Source: Propionibacteriaceae bacterium (GTDB lineage: Bacteria > Actinomycetota > Actinomycetes > Propionibacteriales > Propionibacteriaceae). From it: a DNA stretch of 8,756 nucleotides. Position 1 is the stretch's first letter, and every line of letters starts with the position of its first letter. The stretch is from positions 15,223 to 23,978 of the forward strand of contig DMIX01000001.1 in NCBI GenBank assembly GCA_003451975.1, given 5' to 3'. The notes under the pieces were generated by a model that was given only the letters and a program-made list of their open reading frames with translations, did no database searches and was not told the origin of the DNA. The position numbers and the translations under genes are program-made. Below, one piece after another: positions 1-6,602 of the stretch.

Positions 1-261
1 AAAAGGCAAGGTGGTGGCGATCGAGCCGGGCGCCCCGCCGATGTGCTTTCCCTGAACCGCGGCGTTCATCGCCTTGTCCACCACCGTGTTGATGAGGGAC
101 CACGACAACGAGACCGACTGGCTTTCTCGGGTGAAGCCCTCCGGGGACGCTGTGGTCCACGACAGATAGGTGTCGTCGGATTCCAGGAGTCGCGTCATCA
201 GCGACGGCACGTCGGATCCGGCGCCGGCGACCTTCGCGATGTATTTGTCGAGCAGTCCCAT
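1..261 (-). CDS. Hypothetical protein, N-terminal 87 residues (cut by window edge)
   Basis: I read this frame directly on the minus strand: it opens with ATG at 261 (MGLLDKYIAKVAGAGSD...) and stays open for 87 codons to the window edge, so the C-terminus is missing. The start lies 2 nt after the stop of the small membrane protein gene, and an AAAAGGA ribosome-binding sequence sits just upstream inside that gene's end, so the two are probably co-transcribed. The visible part has a short amphipathic start, a polar stretch with SDDTYLSW and GFTRES, then a helix-like segment (INTVVDKAMNAAVQ) and a Gly/Pro-rich stretch. There is no signal peptide or membrane helix in this part. I do not recognise the family and assign no function. 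That it is a real gene rests on the start/stop spacing, the ribosome-binding site and the uninterrupted frame. Confidence 0.65.
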   Translation of the reverse strand, partial: MGLLDKYIAKVAGAGSDVPSLMTRLLESDDTYLSWTTASPEGFTRESQSVSLSWSLINTVVDKAMNAAVQGKHIGGAPGSIATTLPF

Positions 262-263
262 GA

Positions 264-569
264 TCAGTCCTTTTCGTTCGGTCGGTGTGTGGTGAAGCTC
301 CGGACGGCCGAGATGCCAGCAGCCACGGTGATTGCGGCCCCTACGAGAATGATCGGCCAGTAGCCGATGGCTTCGATGACATTGACCAAGCCGCGGTAGC
401 GACGGCTGGAGTAGCCCACGACGTACTCGTCCCAGATTCCCGGAATCGCCAAGGCGATGGTGATGGCGCCGAAGACGAGCGCTACGACCGCATAGGTCAT
501 CCAACTGCTCGAGGAGTCGTCTGTGTCATCGTCGTCAACGAACTCCACTGCTGGTCGCTGTTCAGTCAT
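264..569 (-). CDS. Small two-helix membrane protein of unknown function
   Basis: A 101-residue protein begins MTEQRPAVEF. Residues 11-22 are an acidic/serine run (VDDDDTDDSSSS); about 23-44 is a first membrane helix (MTYAVVALVFGAITIALAIPG). A short loop containing DEYVVGYSSRRYRG follows, then a second helix at about 68-88 (GYWPIILVGAAITVAAG) and a charged tail ending RPNEKD. The loop RR and the charged tails suggest both termini may face the cytoplasm, but this is inference. I chose ATG 569 because AGAGGGGAT lies about 11 nt upstream; the frame could extend to a GTG at 593, but that would place this ribosome-binding sequence inside the gene. The next gene starts 2 nt after its stop, implying an operon. 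The family is not recognised; small membrane proteins of this form are common in actinobacteria and usually uncharacterised. Confidence 0.7.
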   Translation of the reverse strand: MTEQRPAVEFVDDDDTDDSSSSWMTYAVVALVFGAITIALAIPGIWDEYVVGYSSRRYRGLVNVIEAIGYWPIILVGAAITVAAGISAVRSFTTHRPNEKD

Positions 570-749
570 GGTGGTTAGATCCCCTCTGGCCACGCCAAGA
601 TTTCGCGGGGTCTCACCGTCCCCGCGGTGTCACTTTCGGGGGTGATCGGTGCCGTGATCAATGCAGGTGGCCAACTCCGAACGCTCCCGAACTGGGGCGT
701 CTACCATTCGGACAAATGGGTGGCCAGGTCGGTCCATTAGGATGCCGCT
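570..749. promoter_or_regulatory. Divergent intergenic region between the membrane-protein unit and the STAND regulator gene
   Basis: This ~180 bp gap must hold promoters for both directions. It contains a perfect 7-bp inverted repeat, CGCGGGG (604-610) and CCCCGCG (620-626) with a 9-nt loop, which would lie in or near the 5' leader of the minus-strand unit. A second, weaker dyad is TGATC (643-647) and GATCA (656-660). For the plus-strand gene, TAGGAT at 738-743 fits a TANNNT -10 box placed seven bases before the GTG at 750, which could make a leaderless transcript; the same bases contain AGGA at a normal ribosome-binding distance, so the two readings compete. I see no convincing -35 element in either direction. 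Confidence 0.4.
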
Positions 750-3092
750 GTGGTCGTCCCGCAAGCCTGGCAGTCGGCACCGGATCCAGGTTCGGTGACA
801 TCGCCGGATGAGCTGGTCCGTGCACTGAGCGAACTGCGCGGTTGGGCCGGTGATCCATCCTTTGCCAGCCTCGCCGAGGCGATCGACGACCTGCGCACCC
901 GGGAGAGTCGTCCCGGTGGACGCCCGGGGAAGGTCACCGTCTACGACTGCTTCCGGACGGGTCGACGTCGACTGGACGCCACCTTGTTTCTCGACTTGAT
1001 CACTGTGCTGGGCGTGCCTACCCGGGCGCAGGAACAGTGGTGGTGGGCCTACCGAATGGCCTTTGGTCGGATCGATGAGGACATCACCGTGCCCCGTCGC
1101 GTGGATGATCCGGCGCTGTGGCCACCGCGAACCTCGTTGGTCGGACGAGACCGTGAGTTGGCCGCGATTCTGCAATGCGCGCCGGGATCGATGGTGATGA
1201 TCTCCGGTGCCCCCGGCTCTGGGAAGACCGAGTTGGCGCTCCACGTGGTGAATCGGTGGCACCGGCTGCTCGGACCGAAAGCTGCCGGCCTGGCCCTGGA
1301 TCTGCGGGGTTTCGACCCCGAGCTGGAGCCGCTGACACCGCTGTCGGTGCTCTCTCGGCTGTTGCTGGGCGTCGGGGTGTCCCCGGCCGGCTACGAGGGG
1401 TTCGAGGTGGACGATCGGATGGGGTTGCTGGTCCGGGTGTTGGCCGACCGTCCCGTGGTGATGCTGCTGGACAATGTCGGCTCCGCCGAGCAGGTGCTGC
1501 CGCTGTTGCCGGTGCCCCCGCGCTGGCGGATCGTGGTCACCAGCCGACGCCGTCTCGACCGTCTGGAGGAGCTCGTCGGTGAACCGGTGGTGCTCGGCGA
1601 GTTGAGCCCTTCAGCATCTCTCGAACTGCTGAGCAGGGGAGTGGGAGCCGGGCGGGTCGATGCCGAGCCGCAGGCCGCAGCTCGCATCGTGGAGCGCTGC
1701 GGTTACATCGCGCTGGATCTCACGCTGGTCGGGGCCGCGATCGCCACCGAATCCGACGAATGGTCGCTGGCCGATCACGCCGCCCGACTGGAGGCTTTGC
1801 CTGCCGACGAGTTCCTGCGCCCCGCGTTGCAGTTGTCCTACAGCGCTCTGCCCGAGACGTTGCGGCGCACGCTGCGACTGGCAGCATTACACCCCGGTCC
1901 CTGGTTCGTAGCGTCGGAGGCGGCAGCTCTGGTGGACCTGGCGATTCCGGTCGTGGTGGGGCAACTCGGACAGCTGGCGGCCGAACATCTGCTTACCCCG
2001 GTGGCCGAAGGATTCACCATCCATGACGTGGTGCGGACCTTTGCGCTTCGCCAAGCCCTGTTGACCGACCCGCGGTCACAGCAGTTACTCGCCGTCGGCC
2101 GTTGGGTGCGTCAGCTCACCCGCGAGGTGCACGCTCATGCTCAGCCCGGACGCCCGGATGCGTCCTGGCTCACCGAGCACCTGCCGGTGGTGGTGGCCCT
2201 GGTCGACAGCTACGCCGACACCGAACTCATCGCCGACATCACCGAACTCGTGGTGGCGTTGATCGAGTACCTCGACGTGTCCGGTCAACTCGCCGAGGCC
2301 GAGACACTACTGCGGGCGTTACTGAGTCACCCCGAGGTGCCGACCCGGACCACGGTGCAGCGCAAGTTGGGGCGGATTCTGGAGTTGCGGGGGAAGCTGA
2401 ACGAAGCGTGGGATCAACTCCGCGATGCGCTGGATCCACCAGACCCCGAATACGGCAGGGCTCTGAACGGGGTTGGGAATGTCCTCAAGCGGATGGGACG
2501 CCTGCCTGCGGCGGTGCACTACTACTGCCTTGCCTCCCGTCAGGCGACGCTCACCGATGACTGCTTCGCCGGCGGACGCGCCCTGGGGAACCTCGCCGAT
2601 GCGCTTCGCGAGATGGGGCACCTGGGCTGGGCCGAGAAGTTCTTCGCCGACGGACGTCAATGCTCCGAGCGCGCCGGCGACAGCGTCAATCTGGCGATCA
2701 TGCTCAGCAATCGGTGCGAGCTGATCGAGGACCGTGGTGATTACGCCGAGGCTGCCGAACTTGTTGCTGAGGCGCTGCCGATCTACACCGAGCTGGGGTT
2801 CGCTGCACTCTGGGTGAACGCGGAGGGGGTCCGTGCCCGCTGTCTGTTGGCCACCGGTGACCTGGACGGCTGCGGTGCCGCGTTGGAGCGGGCTGAGCGA
2901 CAAGCGGAGTTGTCCGGAATCCCTGAGCAACGCTGCGACCTGGCGTTGATTCGCAGCCGAATGTGGTTGGCCCGCGGCGATCACCCCCGAGCGATCGCGG
3001 AATTGCAGGCAGTGATGGCAACCGCCCAGCGGCTGCGCCTGGGGAGCAAAGTCAGCCAAGCCGAGGACCTGCTGCGGAGACTGGATCACTGA
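750..3092 (+). CDS. STAND-class regulator: HTH-like N-terminus, NB-ARC ATPase, TPR-like C-terminus
   Basis: A 780-residue cytoplasmic protein. Residues ~20-105 resemble the XRE-type helix-turn-helix domain seen at the start of many actinobacterial NB-ARC proteins (LVRALSELRGWAGDPSF, later VYDCFRTGRRRLD). The NB-ARC ATPase core follows: a pre-P-loop LVGRDREL (130-137), Walker A GAPGSGKT (153-160), Walker B VVMLLDN (236-242), a sensor-1-like IVVTSRR (261-267), a degenerate GxP region CGYIAL (317-321), LSYSALPETLRR (362-373) and an MHD-like IHDVVR (424-429). Residues ~505-775 are helical repeats of TPR type (for example 605-640 and 645-685). In this class, ligand or partner sensing by the repeats controls ATP-dependent assembly; the HTH suggests the output is transcriptional, as in AfsR-like regulators, but target and signal are unknown. 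GTG 750 is chosen because a stop lies at 738-740 and AGGA at 739-742 is well spaced. Its TGA overlaps the next ATG. Confidence 0.85.
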   Translation: MVVPQAWQSAPDPGSVTSPDELVRALSELRGWAGDPSFASLAEAIDDLRTRESRPGGRPGKVTVYDCFRTGRRRLDATLFLDLITVLGVPTRAQEQWWWAYRMAFGRIDEDITVPRRVDDPALWPPRTSLVGRDRELAAILQCAPGSMVMISGAPGSGKTELALHVVNRWHRLLGPKAAGLALDLRGFDPELEPLTPLSVLSRLLLGVGVSPAGYEGFEVDDRMGLLVRVLADRPVVMLLDNVGSAEQVLPLLPVPPRWRIVVTSRRRLDRLEELVGEPVVLGELSPSASLELLSRGVGAGRVDAEPQAAARIVERCGYIALDLTLVGAAIATESDEWSLADHAARLEALPADEFLRPALQLSYSALPETLRRTLRLAALHPGPWFVASEAAALVDLAIPVVVGQLGQLAAEHLLTPVAEGFTIHDVVRTFALRQALLTDPRSQQLLAVGRWVRQLTREVHAHAQPGRPDASWLTEHLPVVVALVDSYADTELIADITELVVALIEYLDVSGQLAEAETLLRALLSHPEVPTRTTVQRKLGRILELRGKLNEAWDQLRDALDPPDPEYGRALNGVGNVLKRMGRLPAAVHYYCLASRQATLTDDCFAGGRALGNLADALREMGHLGWAEKFFADGRQCSERAGDSVNLAIMLSNRCELIEDRGDYAEAAELVAEALPIYTELGFAALWVNAEGVRARCLLATGDLDGCGAALERAERQAELSGIPEQRCDLALIRSRMWLARGDHPRAIAELQAVMATAQRLRLGSKVSQAEDLLRRLDH

Positions 3093-3958
3093 TGCTGATC
3101 GATATCGAGGATGCCGACGACGAGCGGTTGGCTGACTACGTCCGGCTGCGGGAGTCCGCGCTGCGACACAGTCTGGAGGCCGCCGAAGGCTTGTTCATCG
3201 CCGAAGGTGCCAAGGTTATCCGGCGTGCGATTCTGGCCGGCTATCGGCCGCGATCCTTCCTGCTGGCGCGACGTTGGCTCGCCGAGCTGTCCGATCTGAT
3301 CGATGCGGTACCGGACGTGCCGGTGTACCTGGTCACCGAGCAGATCGCCGAAGAGGTCACCGGATTCCACGTCCATCGTGGCGCACTGGCGTCGCTGCAT
3401 CGGATGCAGCGCCACAGCGTGGCAGAACTGGTGGCGAGCGCGCGGCGGCTGGTCGTCACCGAGGATCTGGCCGACCATGCCAATGTCGGCGCGGTGGCCC
3501 GCAACGCCGCCGGGCTGGGCTGGGACGGTCTGCTCCTCAGTCCGGGCTGCGCCGACCCGCTCTACCGGCGTGCGGTGAAAGTATCCATGGGGGCAGTGCT
3601 GACGCTGCCCTGGGCGCGGATGGCGGATTCGACCACCGGTCTCGAGCAGTTGCATCAGGCCGGATTCACCGTGGCTGCACTGGCATTGAGCCCGGCGGCG
3701 GTCAGCCTGGCAGGCTTTGCTGCGCAGTTACAGGCTCAGCCGCGCAGACTGGCGGTGCTGTTGGGCACTGAGGGTCACGGGTTGAGTGCCAGGTGGCTGC
3801 GTCAGGCCGATGTGGTCGTGCGCATTCCGATGCAGGCCGGAATCGACTCCCTCAATGTGGCCGCTGCGGCAGCGATCGCCTGCTACGCGCTGGGCGAGGA
3901 CGCGGGCTTGTCGACAGCGGAGGTCGCCTTGGGCGACAACGGCCAGTCGTCGGGGTAG
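3092..3958 (+). CDS. TrmH/SpoU-family RNA 2'-O-methyltransferase
   Basis: A 288-residue SPOUT-class methyltransferase that should transfer methyl from S-adenosylmethionine to a ribose 2'-OH in rRNA or tRNA. The N-terminal ~110 residues form the usual substrate-binding domain (GLFIAEGAKVIRRAI at 33-47). The catalytic knot domain shows all three family motifs: motif 1 DHANVGAVARNAAGLG (128-143, with N131 and catalytic-type R137), motif 2 LLGTEGHGL (223-231, E227) and motif 3 VRIPMQAGIDSLNVAAA (243-259, S253 and N255). The conserved SMGAVLTLPW lies at 165-174. ATG 3092 shares its A with the TGA of the STAND gene (TGATG). GGAG sits 12 nt upstream, which is weak, so translation by coupling is likely. 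The last 76 bp are antisense to the end of def. The sequence does not say which nucleotide is modified: 23S rRNA (RlmB or TsnR type) or tRNA are both possible. Confidence 0.9.
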   Translation: MLIDIEDADDERLADYVRLRESALRHSLEAAEGLFIAEGAKVIRRAILAGYRPRSFLLARRWLAELSDLIDAVPDVPVYLVTEQIAEEVTGFHVHRGALASLHRMQRHSVAELVASARRLVVTEDLADHANVGAVARNAAGLGWDGLLLSPGCADPLYRRAVKVSMGAVLTLPWARMADSTTGLEQLHQAGFTVAALALSPAAVSLAGFAAQLQAQPRRLAVLLGTEGHGLSARWLRQADVVVRIPMQAGIDSLNVAAAAAIACYALGEDAGLSTAEVALGDNGQSSG

Positions 3959-4497
3959 AGATGTGCCAACTCCTGCGCTTGACCGTAGAGCTTGCGGCGT
4001 AGCCGCCCGGAGAGGCGATCTCCGAAGACGGTGCCCCCCAGATGGTCGGTCTCGTGCTGCAGACACCGGGCCAGCAGACCGGTGCCTTCGACTCTGATCG
4101 GCTGACCGTAGGCGTCCTGGCCGGTCACCACGGCGAAATCGGGCCGAGCAAGTGGCTGGTAGGCCCCCGGCAGGGAGAGGCATCCCTCCTCGGCGGACTC
4201 GAAGTTCCGCTCGCTGCCCTCGGGCAGGCTGAGGACCGGGTTGCAGACCACACCGTGACGGTAGATCTCGTCGGCGTCGGGGCAGTCGTAGACGAAGAGG
4301 GCCTTGCCCACCCCCACCTGGGTGGCGGCCAGGCCGACGCCGTGGGATTCCGCCATGGTGGTGAACATGTCACGGATCAAGGTGTGAAGCTCGTCGTCGA
4401 AGACCGTCACCGGTTCGGTGGGTGCGTGCATCACCGGTTCACCCCACCGAGTGATCCGTCGCAACCGGCCACCTGTCAGGAACTCATCCACACCCAC
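3883..4497 (-). CDS. def: Peptide deformylase
   Basis: A 204-residue metalloenzyme that removes the formyl group from the N-terminal methionine of nascent proteins. All three signature motifs are intact: motif 1 GVGLAATQ (53-60), motif 2 EGCLSLPG (104-111, metal-ligand C106) and motif 3 QHETDH (147-152, ligands H148 and H152 with catalytic E149). The core resembles the type I/III deformylases of actinobacteria. The C-terminal ~25 residues (YPDDWPLSPK...) lie beyond the catalytic core and are the part encoded antisense to the methyltransferase gene. The frame stays open upstream to 4680, but I place the start at GTG 4497 because AGGAG sits 7 nt before it and the residue count then fits the family; ATG 4524 and GTG 4491 are alternatives. 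It diverges from xerC. The usual partner gene fmt is not in the window. Confidence 0.95.
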   Translation of the reverse strand: MGVDEFLTGGRLRRITRWGEPVMHAPTEPVTVFDDELHTLIRDMFTTMAESHGVGLAATQVGVGKALFVYDCPDADEIYRHGVVCNPVLSLPEGSERNFESAEEGCLSLPGAYQPLARPDFAVVTGQDAYGQPIRVEGTGLLARCLQHETDHLGGTVFGDRLSGRLRRKLYGQAQELAHLYPDDWPLSPKATSAVDKPASSPSA

Positions 4498-4582
4498 GCC
4501 TGTTCTCCTCTCCGACGGGGCCATCTTAGGGCTCCGGGCGCGCCGTCTTGCGCGGCTGGTGACCCTGAGGGACCCTGAAGCT
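4498..4582. promoter_or_regulatory. Divergent def/xerC promoter region
   Basis: An 85 bp gap separates the two divergent starts. On the minus strand, TAAGAT (complement of 4523-4528) fits a TANNNT -10 box about 26 nt before the def start and upstream of its GGAGAGGAG ribosome-binding sequence; no good -35 is seen. On the plus strand, the xerC ribosome-binding sequence GAGGGA (4567-4572) lies within an imperfect tandem duplication of ten bases (4561-4570 and 4571-4580, one mismatch). I cannot place an xerC promoter confidently. Confidence 0.35.
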
Positions 4583-5524
4583 GTGGAGCCGGAGTCGGAA
4601 TTGCCGGCCGCGACTACTGCGCTGTTGGCTGAGTTCAGCGAGTATCTGCGGCTGGAGCAGGGGCGCTCCGAACACACCATTCGGGCCTACCTGGGGGACC
4701 TGCGGGCGCTATTCAGTCACCTGAGTCGTGTCGGACCCGAGGATGTCGACCAGGTTCGACTGGCCGATCTGCGCACGTGGCTGGCCAATCAGCATGCGGT
4801 CGGGGCGCAGCGAAGCACTATCGCCCGGCGGGCGGCTTCGGTGCGAGCCTTCTTCTCCTGGGCGTATCACACCCACCGGCTGGCTCGTGACCCCGCAGCC
4901 ACGCTACGGTCCCCGCGGGTGGATCGCAGACTTCCGACCACGATCGAGGTCAGCCAACTCCGAGCGGTGCTGGACGCCGCCGCTGCCGCCACCACCGACG
5001 TGGCCGAGCCGATTGAGGGCGCGCTGGCGCGCCGGGACCTAGCGGTGATGGAAGTGCTCTATTCGACCGGAATTCGGGTGTCTGAGGCCTGTGGCCTCGA
5101 CCTGGACGATGTGGATTTCGACCGTGGGCTGGTGAGAGTCCTGGGCAAGGGTGGCAAGGAACGAATCGCTCCGTTGGGTCGTCCAGCATGCCAGGCGTTG
5201 GCGGATTGGCTGGCGGTGCGTCCGCTGCTGATCGTGCCCGCCTCGGGCAGGGCGGCATTCGTCGGTGAGCGCGGAGGGCGCCTGGACCCGCGGGTAGCGC
5301 GGCGCATCGTGCACCGGGCCTTGGCCGCAGTGCCGGGTACCCCCGATCTGGGCCCGCACGGCCTCCGGCATGCCATGGCCACCCATCTCTTGGAAGGCGG
5401 GGCCGATCTCCGGGCGGTCCAGGAGATTCTCGGCCATTCCTCGCTGGCGACCACGCAGTTGTACACCCATGTCACCACCGAGCGGTTGCGTACGGCCTAT
5501 CAGCAGGCCCATCCCCGAGCCTGA
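4583..5524 (+). CDS. xerC: Tyrosine recombinase XerC
   Basis: A 313-residue tyrosine recombinase that, with XerD, resolves chromosome dimers at dif near the terminus. The N-terminal SAM-like core-binding domain spans about 12-100 (LLAEFSEYLRLEQGRSEHTIRAY). The catalytic domain at 120-313 has every active-site residue: R165 in TGIRVSEACGL, K189 in LGKGGKER, H259 and R262 in HGLRH, H285 in GHSSLATTQLYTH, and nucleophile Y294. The spacings R-K 24, H-R 3, R-H 23 and H-Y 9 match those I recall for E. coli XerD exactly. GTG 4583 is chosen because GAGGGA lies 10 nt upstream and the length then fits; GTG 4559 would add eight residues. The stop is 4 bp from that of the convergent M23 gene. The place near rpsB agrees with xerC in other actinobacteria, and the absence of phage or integron genes argues against a mobile-element integrase. 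Confidence 0.93.
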   Translation: MEPESELPAATTALLAEFSEYLRLEQGRSEHTIRAYLGDLRALFSHLSRVGPEDVDQVRLADLRTWLANQHAVGAQRSTIARRAASVRAFFSWAYHTHRLARDPAATLRSPRVDRRLPTTIEVSQLRAVLDAAAAATTDVAEPIEGALARRDLAVMEVLYSTGIRVSEACGLDLDDVDFDRGLVRVLGKGGKERIAPLGRPACQALADWLAVRPLLIVPASGRAAFVGERGGRLDPRVARRIVHRALAAVPGTPDLGPHGLRHAMATHLLEGGADLRAVQEILGHSSLATTQLYTHVTTERLRTAYQQAHPRA

Positions 5525-5528
5525 CAGC

Positions 5529-6449
5529 TCACAGATATCGCTGCGGATCGACCAAGGCGCCGTTTGCCCAGACACTGAAGTGCAGATGGCAGCCGGTGCT
5601 CCAGCCGGTAGAACCGACGCTGCCGACCACCTCGCCGGCCTGAACCCGGGTTCCTATCGTGACCGAGTAGCCGCGGGCATGCAGATAGTAGGTGATCAGG
5701 TGCTGCCCACCGATGACACCGTGGTCTATGCCGAGGCGGTTCCCGCTGGCCGAATCAAAGCTGTGTGCCACCACCACTCCTGCCGCTGCCGCCCTGATCG
5801 GGGTTCCGCAGGCGGCACCGATATCGACACCGCTGTGCATTCGCCAGGTATGGAAGATCGGGTGCAGGCGCATCCCGAACCCTGAACCGATACGTCCGGG
5901 CACCGGTGCTGCCAGCACACCGGAGCCCGTTGCCGTGCGCCGTGCCAGCAGGTCGCGCACGGCAGCCTCGGCGTCAGCGGGCAGCAGCCGGATGCCTCCT
6001 GTGTCGGCGAATAGCCCGACCGGATCCAGATAGCGGTCGCCACGAAGCCATCCCAGGTGGAGGCAGGCACCGCCGGCGCAACCGTGTCCGGACTGCAGCG
6101 CGCCGATCGAGTCGCCGGCCGCGACCGGCTCCCCAACCGTGCGCGTGGTCGCGACCGGCTCATAGGTGGTGCGGGTCGTGCCGTGATCGATGACGACCAC
6201 CGGACGGCCCGCAACCGATCCGGCGAAACGGACCGTGCCCGGCAGGGCGGCGACGACCACCGTGCCCGGATCGGCGAGCAGGTCGACGCCGCGATGACCG
6301 GCCGACCAATCCTGATCGGGCGGGTCGAAGCCTCGCACGATCGGTCCGGGGACAGGTGCAACGCCATCCGCAGCGCGGGCGGGCGTTGCTGCCAGCGCCG
6401 ACAGTGCAACACTCAGGATCAGGATCAGAATCAGATGATGCTTCGCCAT
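5529..6449 (-). CDS. Secreted M23 family protein with two peptidase domains, the first probably inactive
   Basis: A 306-residue exported protein with a signal peptide: MAKHH, a hydrophobic core ([15 protein letters not shown]) and a likely signal-peptidase I cleavage after ATPARA (21-26). Domain 1 (~33-147) is the M23 type usually found beside rpsB in actinobacteria: it keeps zinc-ligand positions H52 and D56 (HRGVD) and H131, but the two catalytic-histidine positions of LytM-type enzymes read as P98 (TYEPV) and C129 (CLH). Domain 2 (~181-306) is canonical, with H205 and D209 (HSGVD), H257 (YYLHA) and H288-L-H290 (GCHLHF). A linker of about 30 residues joins them. Activity as a zinc endopeptidase on peptidoglycan peptides is inferred from domain 2. 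No alternative start is better than ATG 6449, though GAGGG one base before it is too close for a normal ribosome-binding site. The gene converges on xerC and diverges from rpsB. Confidence 0.9.
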   Translation of the reverse strand: MAKHHLILILILSVALSALAATPARAADGVAPVPGPIVRGFDPPDQDWSAGHRGVDLLADPGTVVVAALPGTVRFAGSVAGRPVVVIDHGTTRTTYEPVATTRTVGEPVAAGDSIGALQSGHGCAGGACLHLGWLRGDRYLDPVGLFADTGGIRLLPADAEAAVRDLLARRTATGSGVLAAPVPGRIGSGFGMRLHPIFHTWRMHSGVDIGAACGTPIRAAAAGVVVAHSFDSASGNRLGIDHGVIGGQHLITYYLHARGYSVTIGTRVQAGEVVGSVGSTGWSTGCHLHFSVWANGALVDPQRYL

Positions 6450-6532
6450 GCCCTCACCATCGGTACGGCGGCACTCGATGAGCCAGCGGTCGCCAGGGTT
6501 GTGGAAAGCTGCGATGGCTGTCGAGCAGCCAG

Positions 6533-6574
6533 TTGGCGATACGGGGTCGCTGCGGCGTACAATCGCTTCCGCAG
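6533..6574 (+). promoter_or_regulatory. Probable rpsB promoter
   Basis: TACAAT at 6558-6563 is close to the sigma-70/HrdB -10 consensus. TTGGCG at 6533-6538 is a possible -35 element, though its 19-nt spacing is long. A start near 6569-6571 would give a leader of about 180 nt. The bases between the -10 and the start are GC-rich (CGCTTCC), which is common at ribosomal promoters under stringent control; that link is inference. An inverted repeat CTGCGG (6550-6555) and CCGCAG (6569-6574) surrounds the -10. Confidence 0.55.
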
Positions 6575-6602
6575 TCTGGCAGATCCAGGCTGACTTCGCA
6601 TG

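Noticed and set aside
43..363. 106-codon plus-strand frame at the window start
   Set aside because: It overlaps two better minus-strand genes that have ribosome-binding sites and tight spacing, and its composition is Arg/His/Gly-rich as expected for a shadow frame.
630..1262. 210-codon minus-strand frame through the divergent region into the STAND gene
   Set aside because: Covers the conserved HTH and P-loop coding region in antisense and shows no family motif.
2319..3089. 256-codon open frame on the minus strand
   Set aside because: Lies fully antisense to the TPR region of the STAND gene, has no recognisable motif, and arises from high-GC codon bias.
4418..4582. Upstream extension of the xerC frame
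   Set aside because: It overlaps the def start antisense and adds residues without homology to XerC; GTG 4583 fits the family length.
6500..6510. TGTGGAAAG as a DnaA box
   Set aside because: A single imperfect match (7 of 9) with no cluster and no origin genes nearby.
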